Shown piece by piece: positions 1 to 11,495 of a DNA stretch of 64,000 bases. A program made the position numbers and the translations under genes. The first letter of the stretch is position 1. The number at the start of each line of letters is the position of its first letter. Source of the DNA: Aedes albopictus (taxonomy: Eukaryota > Arthropoda > Insecta > Diptera > Culicidae). Location: positions 92,115,266-92,179,265 of the forward strand of contig NC_085138.1 in the NCBI RefSeq assembly GCF_035046485.1. The letters are read 5' to 3'. The notes below the pieces were generated by a model. The model was given only the letters and a program-made list of their open reading frames with translations, did not search any database and had not been told where the DNA came from.

Positions 1-117
1 CTGTGGAAGCCTCTTCCATGTCCTCAAGTGGGATAAAACGGGTGAACACATCACTCATGTGGGATGTGGGGAAAACGGGGTAAAAGCCTTTAGTAGTTCC
101 TTTGAAAATTGATGCCA

Positions 118-2215
118 GAATTCCTCTGGAATTCTTCCACGAATTCCTCTGGAATTCTTCTACGAATTCCTCTGGAATTCTTCCACGAATTCCTCTGGAA
201 TTCTTCCACAAATTTCTCTGCAATTCTTCCACGAATTCCTCTGGAATTCTTCCACGAATTCCTCTGGAATTCTTCCACGAATTCTTCTGGAATTCTTCCA
301 CGAATTCCTCTGGAATACTTCCACGAATTCCTCTGGAATTCTTTCACGAATTCCTCTGGAATTCTTTCACGAATTCCTCTGGAATTCTTCCACGAATTCC
401 TCTGGAATTCGTCCACGAATTCCTCTGGAATTCGTCCACGAATTCCTCTGGAATTCGTCCACGAATTCCTCTGGAATTCGTCCACGAATTCCTCTGGAAT
501 TCGTCCACGAATTCCTCTGGAATTCGTCCACGAATTCCTCTGGAATTCGTCCACGAATTCCTCTGGAATTCGTCCACGAATTCCTCTGGAATTCGTCCAC
601 GAATTCCTCTGGAATTCGTCCACGAATTCCTCTGGAATTCGTCCACGAATTCCTCTGGAATTCGTCCACGAATTCCTCTGGAATTCGTCCACGAATTCCT
701 CTGGAATTCGTCCACGAATTCCTCTGGAATTCGTCCACGAATTCCTCTGGAATTCGTCCACGAATTCCTCTGGAATTCGTCCACGAATTCCTCTGGAATT
801 CGTCCACGAATTCCTCTGGAATTCGTCCACGAATTCCTCTGGAATTCGTCCACGAATTCCTCTGGAATTCGTCCACGAATTCCTCTGGAATTCGTCCACG
901 AATTCCTCTGGAATTCGTCCACGAATTCCTCTGGAATTCGTCCACGAATTCCTCTGGAATTCGTCCACGAATTCCTCTGGAATTCGTCCACGAATTCCTC
1001 TGGAATTCGTCCACGAATTCCTCTGGAATTCGTCCACGAATTCCTCTGGAATTCGTCCACGAATTCCTCTGGAATTCGTCCACGAATTCCTCTGGAATTC
1101 GTCCACGAATTCCTCTGGAATTCGTCCACGAATTCCTCTGGAATTCGTCCACGAATTCCCCTGGAATTCGTCCACGAATTCCCCTGGAATTCGTCCACGA
1201 ATTCCCCTGGAATTCGTCCACGAATTCCCCTGGAATTCGTCCACGAATTCCCCTGGAATTCGTCCACGAATTCCTCTGGAATTCTGCCACGAATTCCTCT
1301 GGAATTCTGCCACGAATTCCTCTGGAATTCTGCCACGAATTCCTCTGGAATTCTGCCACGAATTCCTCTGGAATTCTGTCACGAATTCCTCTGGAATTCT
1401 GCCACGAATTTCTCTGGAATTCTGCCACGAATTTCTCTGGAATTCTGCCACGAATTCCTCTGGAATTCTGCCACGAATTCCTCTGGAATTCTGGCACGAA
1501 TTCCTCTGGAATTCTCCCACGAATTCCTCTGGAATTCTTCCACGAATTAATCTGGAATTCGTCCACGAACTCCTCTGGAATTCTTCCACGAATTCCTCTG
1601 GAATTCTTCCACGAATTTCTTTGGAATTCTTCCACGAATTTCTCTGGAATTCTTCGAAGAATGCCTCTGAAATTCTTCCTTGAATTCCTCTGGAATTCTG
1701 CCACGAATTCCTCTGGAATTCTCCCACGAATTCCTCTGGAATTCTTACACGAATTCCTCTGGAATTCTTCCACGAATTAATCTGGAATTCGTCCACGAAC
1801 TCCTCTGGAATTCTTCCACGAATTTCTCTGGAATTCTTCGACGAATGCCTCTGGAATTCTTCCACGAAATCTTCTGGAATTCTCCACGAAAAATTCCTCT
1901 GGAATTCGTCCACGAATTCGGAATTCATCCACAAATTCCTCTGGAATTCGTCTACATATTTCTCTGGAATTCGCCCACAAATTCCTCTGGAATTCATCCA
2001 CGAATTCCTTCTGGAATTCTTCCACGAATTCCTTCTGGAATTCTTCCACGAATTCCTCTGGAATTCTCCAAGAATTCCTCTGGAATTCTCCAAGAATTCC
2101 TCTGGAATTCTCCAAGAATTCCTCTGGAATTCTTTCAAAAATTCCTCTGAAATTCATCCAAAAATTCTTCCCAAAAATCCTATGGATTATCCTATGGAAT
2201 TCTCCAAAAAATTCT
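118..2215. repeat. 23-bp GAATTC-rich minisatellite array
   Basis: About 90 head-to-tail copies of a 23-bp unit, consensus GAATTCCTCTGGAATTCGTC followed by CAC, with two GAATTC sites per unit. Copies at roughly 390-1,150 are almost identical. Both flanks are increasingly diverged, with GTC changing to TTC, TGC or CTC and single-base indels after 1,860. Because 23 is not a multiple of 3, each frame cycles through a 23-residue super-repeat. The core unit has no stop codon on either strand, so long overlapping frames of up to 682 codons arise on both strands. These are repeat artefacts, not genes. The homogeneous core with decayed edges is what unequal exchange or slippage would leave. Confidence 0.97.
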
Positions 2216-3635
2216 CTGGAAATTCTTAGAAAAATTCTCTAATATTTCTTCGAGAATTCTTCAGGAAGTTCATCGCTATCACAGATTCAGTTTTTGATAA
2301 ACTAATCGTTTCACACTCACGTATCTCCATCTACATCCTGTCGAGAGATCGCACTAACTGGGTCTGACATGACGGCTGCTGCTGCTGCATCTGCAACTGC
2401 ACCCACCTCCCCGCAAAGCTCGCGGACGACACGTATAGCGAACCGATCCACCACCTCCGCTCCGCCCGATTTTGCACCTGCTCGATGAATCAAGTCAAGT
2501 GAGTGTGTGGAGCAGCAGGACCTCAGCGGAGCATCAGCCAGCTGGCTATAGGACACAGAAAGAAAGAAGCGAAATAATACGGTTTATGTAAATCCAATGA
2601 ATAAATAAGAACAGCTTTCGGTGCAAACGAGCAGCATAAAGGGTGCTGCCTGCACCACGTCTCAGCCTTAGTCAGTGTCACACCACACATGGAAGGAGCT
2701 TCAGCGACGCGACGGTGACGACCGCAGCAAATGCCAAGTGGAAAAAGACAGATCGAGGTGGTAACTCTACGACGAGGACCAGAAAAGTTTTACATCTCGC
2801 TTGCATATTGCATTATTTACACTTCATGAGTGAAAGCAAACAGAAACAGGGTGGTGGGATGGGATGGGACGGAGAACAAAAAGGTTGGGTGATTCAACGC
2901 GAGAAAAGTGCTATCAAAATTCAAATTGAGTGGGAAACATGAGATGTTGCATTTGATTATAGCAAAACATGATTATTCAAGTGTTGATATGATGGTTTAA
3001 CAGCTGTTATAAGAGGGAAACTTTATTTTTCAGACCCGGAATTGTCTTTTCATATCACTTTATGTATTAAGTACTATTATATTATAACTTTCTACTTCTT
3101 CGCACGCTTATTCTTTCTTCCTCTCAAATAATTTATTTTTAATTCTCATTAGCCTCTCACATATATACATTCTAAATGTGACAGGAAAACTATATGGAGT
3201 AGCTGGAACAATATAAAGACAACTTTGGACAAGGATAGGCAAGGATGGATCATTGAATATCTTCCGATGATTTCAAGAAGATCAAAATGATTCAATGATG
3301 TTCGTCCGATCAATGAAGGCCGATTGATTACCGATGAACGAATCAGAAATCGATGGATGAGAAGCCGTGTGGTACGCCCCCGTTTCCGGAAAAGACGGAA
3401 AAGTGCGCCAAGCAGAAGTTTGTACACCAAGTGGGATCTTCAGAAGAGCTGTCGCTAAACTGTCGATATTGGATGTAATACATGGGTATGGTGGCTCCAT
3501 AGAGGATGACGCACTTCAGTAACCAAGTGCGATATGCACGTCCCTACAAATTAGCATGCAACGCCCAGTGGCACAGCCAGTGCTCCTCAACACGATGCGA
3601 CTAAAAGGTTGGTGACACTAACCGCACGGCCACGA
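2216..3635. other. Unassigned sequence
   Basis: I recognise no gene, element end or RNA here. The GC-richer part at 2,320-2,800 has short overlapping frames on both strands (79 and 99 codons), none with a recognisable motif. 2,950-3,200 is AT-rich. Confidence 0.5.
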
Positions 3636-3639
3636 AGCC

Positions 3640-3905
3640 ACACACATTGATACGATGTACAGCAACGCCATCCGGATGGAGTTTGGAATTGACGAATATC
3701 GGCCAGTCCATCTTCGGCGGGGTCAAGTAATGGACGCCAGCTGGTTCCGCGTCCACAAACAGGAGGAGATTCAGAATATGGTTGAAGACGAAGCTTACAA
3801 ATACTTCGGCTTCCTGCAATTTAGAGGTGTGTTCGCCACACAGCGATCAAGAAGGAACTGCAGGAGTTGAAGCAGATGTGGCACCTGAAGGACGTCCGTT
3901 TAGTT
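3640..3905 (+). pseudogene. LINE reverse-transcriptase fragment
   Basis: The frame at 3,655-3,870 reads NAIRMEFGIDEYRPVHLRRG and continues into EAYKYFGFLQFRGV. This layout, a MEFGID-type block followed by a Y-K-Y-x-G-F-x-Q block, matches the region just after the catalytic palm of some non-LTR reverse transcriptases. The catalytic boxes are missing, stops lie just upstream, and the frame is lost near 3,850, so this is a dead fragment. The clade cannot be set from about 70 residues. Confidence 0.5.
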
Positions 3906-4199
3906 CCGGTTGTCCTCTCGGCTCCGTCTGTCTCCAAAAGTTCTCCTAAGGTCCCTAGACGAGCTGGAATTGAAAAAGGACCAGAACAGCATCCTGAAAG
4001 CGGTGATTTATGGAACCTGTAGTTAGGCAAATCCTGAACCATCACAACTGACAGTACATCCGAAGCAGACTCATTAGAATATAAGAAAAACTGGCTATTG
4101 AGATACTCAGAGCCTAATCCGCTTTGGCATTCCGATTGACCGGGGTAGGTGAAAATTTTCAATATTTTATCTAAATATACGTAGACATTTTTCGGTATT

Positions 4200-4310
4200 A
4201 CAGTCAAAGAAACCTTACGTTGATTCTTTTAAATCTTCGCCAACGTTTTGGCCCTTGTTGGGACCTTCTTCAGGGCTCGATCTATATCAACCAATCAAAA
4301 ATGTTTTCTT
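4200..4310 (-). repeat. Penelope-like terminal-repeat relic
   Basis: On the minus strand 4,238-4,275 reads CCCTGAAGAAGGTCCCAACA then AGGGCCAAAACGTTGG. This is the same arrangement as the motif in the Penelope-like element at 40-41.7 kb (CTGAAGA, a GC-rich hairpin, AAAC, GTTGG). It is probably a solo fragment of a Penelope-like terminal repeat. No coding part is attached. Confidence 0.5.
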
Positions 4311-4354
4311 TAAATCCGACGTTGTGTGTTTTGATTGGCTGCTGCATTTACACC

Positions 4355-4697
4355 TTGTACAGCGCCTAAATGTATACTTATTCTACTATATCGAACTGAT
4401 TCGGCTTTGTGCTGCTTTCACTTTCTACCCTGTCCTTTGTAGAATGATGAGCACGATGATGAAATGATGTGTGGCTGTTGTTCCTTTTCCAGTCCGATTA
4501 GGGGGTCGTCCATTATGGGTTGCCGTTCGCCGATATCCAATTATCCGGGTCCATTAGAGCTATGAGAGCTCAGTCAAGTGCCAGCTCAGGGTCAAGTGCC
4601 AGCCGCTCTCGGGAGAGGAGCAACTGACGAAGTGCCGGGGCTGGGATCGAACCCATGACCGTCCGCTTATGAAGCGAAGGTGTAGCCACTGCCCCAT
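4355..4697 (-). mobile_element. tRNA-derived SINE (Feilai-like)
   Basis: Read on the minus strand, the head at 4,637-4,697 is tRNA-like. It has an A-box region containing CAGTGGCTACACCTTCGC and a B-box GGTCATGGGTTCGATCCCAG, and it ends in a CCCCGGCA acceptor-like segment. A tRNA-unrelated body follows, down to a GCGCTGTACAA end near 4,355. The same body lies on the plus strand at 39,252-39,620. Internal A and B boxes imply RNA polymerase III transcription. The SINE sits exactly at the broken edge of the LINE fragment at 4,698-5,045, so it probably inserted there. The Feilai assignment is from memory of Aedes SINEs; membership in a tRNA-SINE class is secure. Confidence 0.78.
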
Positions 4698-5045
4698 GGA
4701 CCCCGGCAAATACTTACTTGCTTCTCCATGTCCCGTCTTCCATCTGCACTCCGCCGTAGATGGTACGTAACACCTTCTGTTCGATAACTCCAAGTACAAG
4801 TTGGTCCTCTCCACATGGAGTCCACGTTTCGTGCCTATAGAGGACTACCGGTCTAATCAGCGTTTTGTAGATAGCTTACTTCGTGTGACGGCGAACTTTG
4901 TTTAATCGTACAGCTCTGCGGATTCCGAGGTAGAATGGATTTCCTTCCATAATGCGTGTTTGAAATTCTCTGCTGGTGTCGCTGTCGGTGTCCTGCTCTC
5001 TTTATTACACTCTCTAAAGCAATGTTCTCCAAGTTACTCACAGAG
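4698..5045 (-). pseudogene. RTE-type LINE 3' coding relic
   Basis: Minus-strand frames, separated by small shifts, read RRHTK, then IYKTLIRPVVLYRHETWT, then VLRTIYGGVQMEDGTWR. This block lies downstream of the RT palm in the RTE-like LINEs of this window; the homologous block is at 35,560-35,640. A stop codon and frame changes show it is dead. It is cut at 4,698 by the SINE. Confidence 0.7.
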
Positions 5046-5100
5046 TAACCAGCTCTTGAGATGAAAAAAAACTACCTCTAAGTTCTTTTAGAAAATCTAG

Positions 5101-6720
5101 GGTATAAGCACTAGTCTTCGCCTTTTTTCATACAAATTCGTTTTTTACGTATGAAGTGACGTGCAGGATTTTCAGTCTTCGAAAAGTGCAAGTTTTAATA
5201 TTGAAAAAAATGAAGTGATTTTCGCCTTGATAAAGGAAGTGCCGGAAGGAAGTATCTGTTCGACGGAAGGTTCTATATTCGGTGTGGTCTGAGAGTTTTT
5301 GATTACCCGATCCATTCGGCTGGATAATGGAAGCTGGGGGTGTTAGAAGACAATGGTGCAGACAGAGGTGCGAAAGATTGAATCGAGGGGGGAGAGGAGC
5401 AGTGTTGAATGTGTGGGGGTTAATTTTTCGAGAAGCGGATTACGGATTGCGGTGGATGTGGTGCTGCGGTGGATTTCAAACGAAGTGTACGGCCCGGCAC
5501 CGGCGGCTCCCTTGGGAGAACTGTGGTACGAAAAATCAGAGAATTTTGGACATTCGCCAAGATTTAGGAATATCCTCTTGACTAGAAAATCATACAGCTA
5601 AGTATAGTTTTTATTGTTATTTTTCCGTTATTTATTCGGTTTCTAATTGATTGAGTTAGTATTTTGATTGCTTATTCGCTATTGGAACAAGTAGTGAACG
5701 TTAAGGTTTTCCAAGTAAGTTTACAATCATGTTTTACAACTATTGCATCATATTCATCTAATTTCGTTTGTTTCGAGTTCGAAGAAACTCTATGGTGCTG
5801 TAGAGCACACTTCGGAAGTAGGGAGCTTGGTAGGTAGTTAAAGGGCCACAAATACGTCATAAAAATGACATGATTGAAAATTTATTCTTAATACTTTCTA
5901 TTTCAGCGGTTAAGGGTAAATTATTTTTATTGACGTATTCCAAATTCCAACATAACCCAATTCCAGACCATTCCCTTACCAAAATCCTATCGCTTTTCTA
6001 TTTACGAGGGCGTCGGTGAGTCGCTGGCACCTCGATAAATAGATATGTATTATCCCTTCCCTTCTATCCCTTCCCATCCACATAACGTGTTTCTTATCGT
6101 TTCAGAGAGCGAGCAATGGCGCTTAAGCCTAGGCTTGTTAGCCAGGACACAGAGTAAATGCCTGTGCCCCATCCCTGGAAGCAAAAAGGCCCATGGAGTG
6201 ACAAAATTTCTTAGCTACGTCACTCCCAACGTTGGTGTTACAATATACTAAATCACTTACACTCCCATCAACACATCTACATGATCAACTCAAATACACT
6301 TACACAATCTGAATCTTATCGCTCACTTATAGTGATTCCCAAATCAACCCATTCCATATATCCAACTCCTTGACACCTATGGGGGCGCCGGTGAGTCGCT
6401 GACCTTTCATAAAGTAGGTGTCATATCATCACATCCTTTCCTATCCTCGTAACGGAGAAGATGGGCGTGGCCGGCAATGGAAGTTTTCATGTCTTTTTTA
6501 CTTCAACCTCTGATTGGATAGCTGTTCCTTCCCAAATAGCATTCCATAAGCAATAGGAATAGGAGTATTAAAGCTTTAGCATGACAACTTTCAGTATGCA
6601 ATCTACGAATTACTCCGTTACCACGCAACGCAGCGCAACGCAACGCAAATTCGTATTTTACGTATGAAGTGGCAAAGATTAGAGCAGAATTTCAGGAGGG
6701 TGAAGTCTAGTGCTTTTACC
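5101..6720. mobile_element. 1.62-kb TIR element, non-autonomous
   Basis: The left end reads GGTATAAGCACTAGTCTTCG and the right end, reverse-complemented, reads GGTAAAAGCACTAGACTTCA: imperfect TIRs at 5,101 and 6,720. A second motif, AAATTCGTNTTTTACGTATG, occurs near both ends in the same orientation (about 5,136 and 6,647). Inside are two diverged direct copies of a ~110-bp block containing GGTGAGTCGCTG (about 5,966-6,085 and 6,350-6,456). Two overlapping 82-84 codon frames at 5,327-5,601 have no recognisable motif. No transposase and no clear TSD are visible, so the superfamily is unknown. Confidence 0.55.
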
Positions 6721-6721
6721 T

Positions 6722-8105
6722 TGCTATGGGTTTCCTAGAAATTCCTCCAGAATGACCTCTAGAGAATCCTCCAGAAACTTCGACCAAGAACTCCTCTAGA
6801 AAAGCTTCCATGGGTTTCCTCCGATATTCCTCCATAATTTCTTCAAAAAATCGGAATTCGGAAATTCTTTCAGTAAATCATCTACGGATTCTATCAGAGA
6901 TGCTTTCTTCCACAGGGTCCCTCAAAAAATCTTTCAAAGTTTCTATTAGAAACGCTTCGTTTCTTTAGAAATTGCCTTGGAGGTTCCTTCAGAAAATCTT
7001 TATATATAGATTTATTCATAAATGTGTATAAGGATTCCATTAGGAAATCTTCCACGGATTAATTCAGAAACTAATAACAATTTCTCGAGAAATTTGCTCT
7101 TTTTGTTCTTTCATGTAGATTTCGATGGGTTCCTATTGAAACTCCGTCAGGAACTACTTTCAAAATTTTTCTGTGGGTTTTTTTGGCAAACTTTTTTTTT
7201 TATCCAGTGATTTCTTCAGAATTTTCTACAAGGATTACGTCAGAAATGCTCTGATAGATTCTTTCCCAAATTTCTTTTGTATTTTTTTGTCGCTTCTTAA
7301 AAAAAATCTGGAGATGTCTCCAGAAAAACGTATAGGTAGTCCACTAGAGATTTGATCAGGAATTCATTAAAATTTAACGCCAGAATGTGTCCAGGAATCT
7401 CTACAGGGATTCATCCACAAAGTCCTGCATGCAGAGATTCCTTTAGGACTTCCTGCAGGTATTCCTCCATGTATTAAAAAACAAAATTAAGCTTTTCCAT
7501 CAAAGATACCTCCAAGAATTTTCTCGACGGATTCTTTCAATTCATTCAGATATGTTGCTTAGGAACATTCTCATAAAATCCTCCAAGAGTTTTATCGACG
7601 AATTTCTTCATGCGATTTTTTTTTTAAATTACTCAATTAACTTTGAATGATAAACCAGGAATTCCACCAAGGCATTGCTAGGAGTTTTTTTCCACAAATT
7701 TTCCCACGGAGTTCTTTAAAAAATCCTGCTGGGACCATATCAAGCATTTCCCATGGATTTCTTCAGATATTCCTCTAGAGATTCATTCAAGAGCACTTCC
7801 TGAGATTTCTTCAGAAATTCTACTAGAGATTTCTTCAAAATTAACTCCTACCATTTCTTCATGATTTCTGAAAGAGGCTTAGACATTCCTAGAGGGATTC
7901 GGAATAACTCCTCCCATAGTACTTCCAATAGAACTCCTGGGATTATTGTCTCAAGGGATCCCTTCTTGATAGAACTTCTGTTGATTTCTAGAAGAAATCC
8001 TGGAGATTTCTAGAAGAAATTCTAAAATATCTTCTGAAGAGGTTCCTGGACGTAAATTCATGAAACATTTTTTGAAGTTATCTCTGGAGGAATACCATGA
8101 TGAAT
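6722..8105. repeat. Degenerate TTCCTCCAGAAA-type minisatellite
   Basis: A pyrimidine-rich plus strand made of drifting 10-14 bp words such as TTCCTCCAGAAAT and GGATTCTTCAG with no fixed period. It is the same sequence style as the arrays at 19.8, 28.8-33.0, 37.7-39.0, 41.7 and 43.2 kb. Small frames are interrupted and not gene-like. The antisense strand contributes part of a spurious 346-codon frame at 7,951-8,991. Confidence 0.6.
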
Positions 8106-8129
8106 TCCTGGAAAAACACTTGTAACTTG

Positions 8130-9060
8130 TAACTTGATTGACCGCCCGCAGTTGCAACTCCAGTATCGCCAGCTCAGCTACACTCACACACGGAACCAAT
8201 GAGATAGCTGCTTGGGACCAACAGGCATCTTCAATGTGTGAGCGTTGGTGGTCTTGTATTTTAGGTGACAATGGCGCCTGCTGCGTCAGGTTGGGGGAAG
8301 GGAAGGAAACTGATGATTGCATTCGCTTGTTGCCAACAGGCCGTTGAGTCCTCTGCACCTGCACAAGTTCATACGGATGTCGGAGTGTTGTTGGGAAATG
8401 TTTATTTTTGGCAGGGTTCACGCATTGATACGTGGTGCCAGGCGTAAAGTGATAGATTGTTGGCAGATAAGCGGCACAGTTCGCTCGGTTGCATAACTTG
8501 TAGGCATTATATGATAATTTACACTTTGCTGAGAAAGTTGGAAGGAAGGGAAACGGATTTTCTTTCAATCCGTTTCTGGTTCTAGCGATCGCTATGAACA
8601 TACGTTTATACATGAGATGTATATGTATAGAAGAGAAAGTAGATAGAAAGATACAAAGTAGGATGAAAGGGACGGGCCAGGGATAATAGTATAATACATG
8701 GAAAGGCACGGTAAATGCTGGGTATGCTGCGCAATTCAGATCCCATTGTGATCCACTAGCCTCTACCCAGCAACTCCTATCCCTACCTCCACGCGGTACC
8801 GGCCGGAAACGATGAGCAACCTTAGGAAAGATCGGGTAACCAACCCCGGTGGGAACTTTGGTCGTAGGCTGACAGGAAAGGGGGGGGGGGGTTGGCTTCG
8901 GCAAACCTGAGCGTCTGTTCTCCAGGAGGAGCGGCCCACAACAGCGTCTGATCCCCATGTTAGGGGCGGCTGATCTACGTCCAAGTGCCATGGTAGGACT
9001 CTAAGCTCAACTGTGCACTATGGTCCTCCGGAAAGTAGGGGGTTGGTGTCAGGCCCTACG
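8130..9060 (+). other. Probable 5' leader of the RTE-type LINE
   Basis: This segment directly precedes the endonuclease frame of the LINE at 9.06-11.5 kb. Parts of it recur elsewhere: 8,280-8,520 matches 14,640-14,900 in reverse orientation, and 8,470-8,510 matches 27,115-27,160 in reverse orientation (shared words GCATAACTTGTAGGC and CCGTTGAGTCCTCTG). A run of 13 G lies at 8,880-8,892. The shared leader suggests two or three LINE copies carry related 5' regions. A minus frame of 346 codons across it has no recognisable domain and is treated as chance. Confidence 0.5.
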
Positions 9061-9179
9061 AGCCAGCCGTAAAAAAAAAACATTGTAACGGAATATCAGC
9101 AACAGAATAATACGAACCGAGACCAACGACAATGACCCCAGCGAACAAAAAGGACTTGCAACAACAAAATCAAAAAGGA

Positions 9180-10030
9180 CTCCCAACTTCTTTGGGAGCA
9201 CCCGCATACTCGTCGATCTACTGAAAAACCGCGGGTTCGGCATCGTAGCGCTGCAGGGGGTGTGTTGGACAGGATCCATTGTGCGAACGTTTAGAGATAA
9301 TCATACCATCTACCAGAGCTGCGGTAACACACGCGAGCTGGGAACAGCTTTCATCGTGATGGGTGATATGCAGAGGCGCGTGATCGGTAGGTGGCCGATC
9401 GACGAAAGAATGTGCAGGTTGAGGATCAAGGGCCGATTCTTCAACTTCAGTATAATAAACGTGCACAGCCCACACTCCGGAAGCACTGATGATGACAAGG
9501 ACGCATTTTACGCGCAGCTTGAACGCGAGTACGATCGCTGCCCAAGCCACGACGTCAAGATCATCATAGGAGATTTAAACGCTCAGGTAGGCCAGGAGGA
9601 GGAATTCAGAACGACGATTGATAAGTTCAGCGCCCACCAGCAAACGAACAAAAACGGCCTACGTCTCATTGATTTCGCCGCCTCCAAAAATATGGCCTTA
9701 CGTAGCACCTTTTCCAACACAGCCTTCCTTATCGTTACACCTGGAGATCACCACAGCAGACGGAATCTCAAATCGACCACGTTCTGATTGACGGACGGCA
9801 CTTCCCCGACATTATCGACGTCAGGACCTATCGTGGCGCCAACATCGACTCCGAACACTATCTGGTGATGGTCAATCTGCGCCCAAAACTCTCCGTCATC
9901 AACAATGTACGGTACCGGCGACCGCCACGGTACAACCTAAGAGCGACTGAAACAACCGGATGTCGCCTCGGCATACGCGCAGAATCTCGAGGCCGCGTTA
10001 CCAGACTAGGACGAGCTCGATGAGGCCCCT
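9180..10030 (+). pseudogene. LINE APE-like endonuclease domain
   Basis: Nicks target DNA to start target-primed reverse transcription. Visible blocks in order: DLLKNRGFGIVALQGV (normally ALQE; here Q-G, so the metal-binding Glu is lost), YQSCGNTRELGTAFIV, FNFSIINVHSPHSGSTDDD, KIIIGDLNAQVG with the Asp and Asn, NGLRLIDFAASKNM, and, after a frameshift near 9,785, an SDH-type block reading DSEHYLVMV instead of DSDHYLV. The frameshift and the two replaced catalytic residues show decay. Confidence 0.8.
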
Positions 10031-10560
10031 CTAGAGGACTGCTGGAGTACAGTGAAAGCAGCCATCAACGACGCAGCCGAGAGCACTATCGGGTTCGTAG
10101 AACGGAATCGACGGAACGAATGGTTCGACAAAGAGTGCAGAACGGTTTTGGAGGAGAATAACGCAGCGAGGGCGGTAATGCTGCAGCAAGGGACTCGACA
10201 GAACGTGGAACGTTATAAACAGAAGCGGAAATAGCAGACCCGCCTCGTTCGGGAGAAAAAGTGCCGCCAGGAAGAAGCGGAGTATGAAGAAATGGAACTG
10301 CTGTGCCGTTCTCAAGAAACACGGAAGTTCTATCAGAAGCTCAACGCATCCTGCAACGGCTTCGTGCCGCTAGTCGAATATGCAGGGATAAAGACGGAGG
10401 CCTCTTGACGGACGGACGTGAGGTGATCGAAAGGTGAAAGCAGCACTTCGATCAGCACCTGAACGGCGTGGAGAACGTAGGCACGGAAGCCCACGGCAGC
10501 GGAGGAAACGACGACGTGCAGCGGAGGACGGAAATGAACCAACTCCCATACTGAGGGAAG
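10031..10560 (+). pseudogene. LINE linker between endonuclease and RT
   Basis: A charged linker reading KAAINDAAESTIGFVERNRR, NEWFDKEC, then a coiled-coil-like run of Arg/Lys/Glu/Gln ending in CRSQETRKFYQKLNA. Stops at 10,232 (TAG) and others divide it. Antisense frames over the same stretch are shadows. Confidence 0.65.
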
Positions 10561-10639
10561 TTAATCCTTATGTGGCCGGCAGGGTACCCGGGTACCCAGC
10601 ACTCATTTAAAATACACGGTGTAGAAAAAAGCAAAAAGT

Positions 10640-11463
10640 TTGTCGGACACATAACGGTTAAAAATGCCATTCAACAGCTCAAAACCAACAAAGCAGCTGG
10701 TAAGGATGGTATCGCAACTGAACTCATCAAGATGGGCCCAGAAAAGTTGGCCACCTGTCTGCATCGGCTGATAGTCAGAATCTAGGAAACCGAACAGCTA
10801 CCGGAGGAGTGGAAGGAAGGGGTGAATGGGGCATCACAAGAAAGGCGACCATTAGGAATGTGAGAACTTTAGTGCGATCACTATTTTGAATGCTGTGCAG
10901 TGCTATACCAGATCATCTTCCATCGTCTGTCACCTAAAACGAATGAGTTCGTGGGAAGTTATCAAGCCGGCTTCATCGACGGCCGGTCGACAACGGACCA
11001 GATCTTTACCGTACGGCAAATCCTCCAGAAATGCCGTGAGTACCAGGTCCCAACGCACCACCTGTTCATCGACTTCAAAGCGGCATACGATAGTATCGAC
11101 CGCGCAGAGCTATGGAGAATCATGGACGAAAACGGCTTTCCTGGGAAGCTGACTAGACTGATTAAAGCAACGATGGACGGTGTGCAAAACTGCGTAAGGA
11201 TTTCGGGTGATACCTTCGAGGTGGTGGAGGAATTCGTTTACCTCGGATCCTTACTGACGGCTGACAACAACGTGAGTTGTACTACAGCAAAGCTGGTGTT
11301 TGCAATTGATCCGGTTGGCACAAGAAGGCGTGGAGCGCAGAGAGCACGATGGACGGACCAGGTGGAACGTGACCTGGCGATCATTGGGCGCGACCGAGGA
11401 TGGAGAGCGGCAGCCACAAACCGAGTATTGTGGCGTACTATTTTTGATTATGTCTTGTTTTAA
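10640..11463 (+). pseudogene. LINE reverse transcriptase, core deleted
   Basis: RT motifs visible: NAIQQLKTNKAAGKDGIATE, then QIIFHRLSPKTNEFVGSYQAGF, STTDQIFTV, HHLFIDFKAAYDSIDRAELW (first catalytic Asp), ending at GVQNCVRISGD. The frame then jumps directly to FEVVEEFVYLGSLLTADN, so the stretch with the FADD-type catalytic box is missing, along with most of the connection region. It ends with GTRRRGAQRARWTDQVERDL and WRAAATNRVLW, the usual C-terminus of this LINE group. The 187-codon frame at 10,900-11,463 crosses the deletion join without a stop. Confidence 0.82.
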
Positions 11464-11495
11464 ATGTTATGTTGAACAAATAAATGTATAATGTA

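Larger units (their letters stand above)
9060..11495 (+). mobile_element. RTE-clade non-LTR retrotransposon, defective
   Basis: A LINE with an apurinic-type endonuclease followed by reverse-transcriptase segments, then a stop at 11,461 and a short AT-rich tail of AAATAAATGTATAATGTA. The organisation and the block ELGTAFIV...FYAQLE...GDLNAQVG resemble the RTE group (JAM1/BovB-like). A ~95-bp insertion containing GGGTACCCGGGTACCC interrupts it at about 10,563-10,660. The central RT region is deleted near 11,210, and several frameshifts and stops are present (for example TAG at 10,232). A Helitron sits in the tail at 11,496. Confidence 0.82.

Noticed and set aside
90..2157. Very long overlapping frames (up to 682 codons) on both strands
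   Set aside because: They follow from a stop-free 23-bp unit read in all six frames; no domain, no non-repeat sequence.
118..2215. CRISPR array
   Set aside because: No unique spacers; it is a contiguous tandem repeat, and the context is eukaryotic.
4637..4697. Functional tRNA gene
   Set aside because: The tRNA-like part continues into a shared 300-bp body that recurs at 39,252, so it is a SINE head.
7951..8991. 346-codon minus frame
   Set aside because: It runs across a minisatellite and the LINE leader in antisense; no domain.
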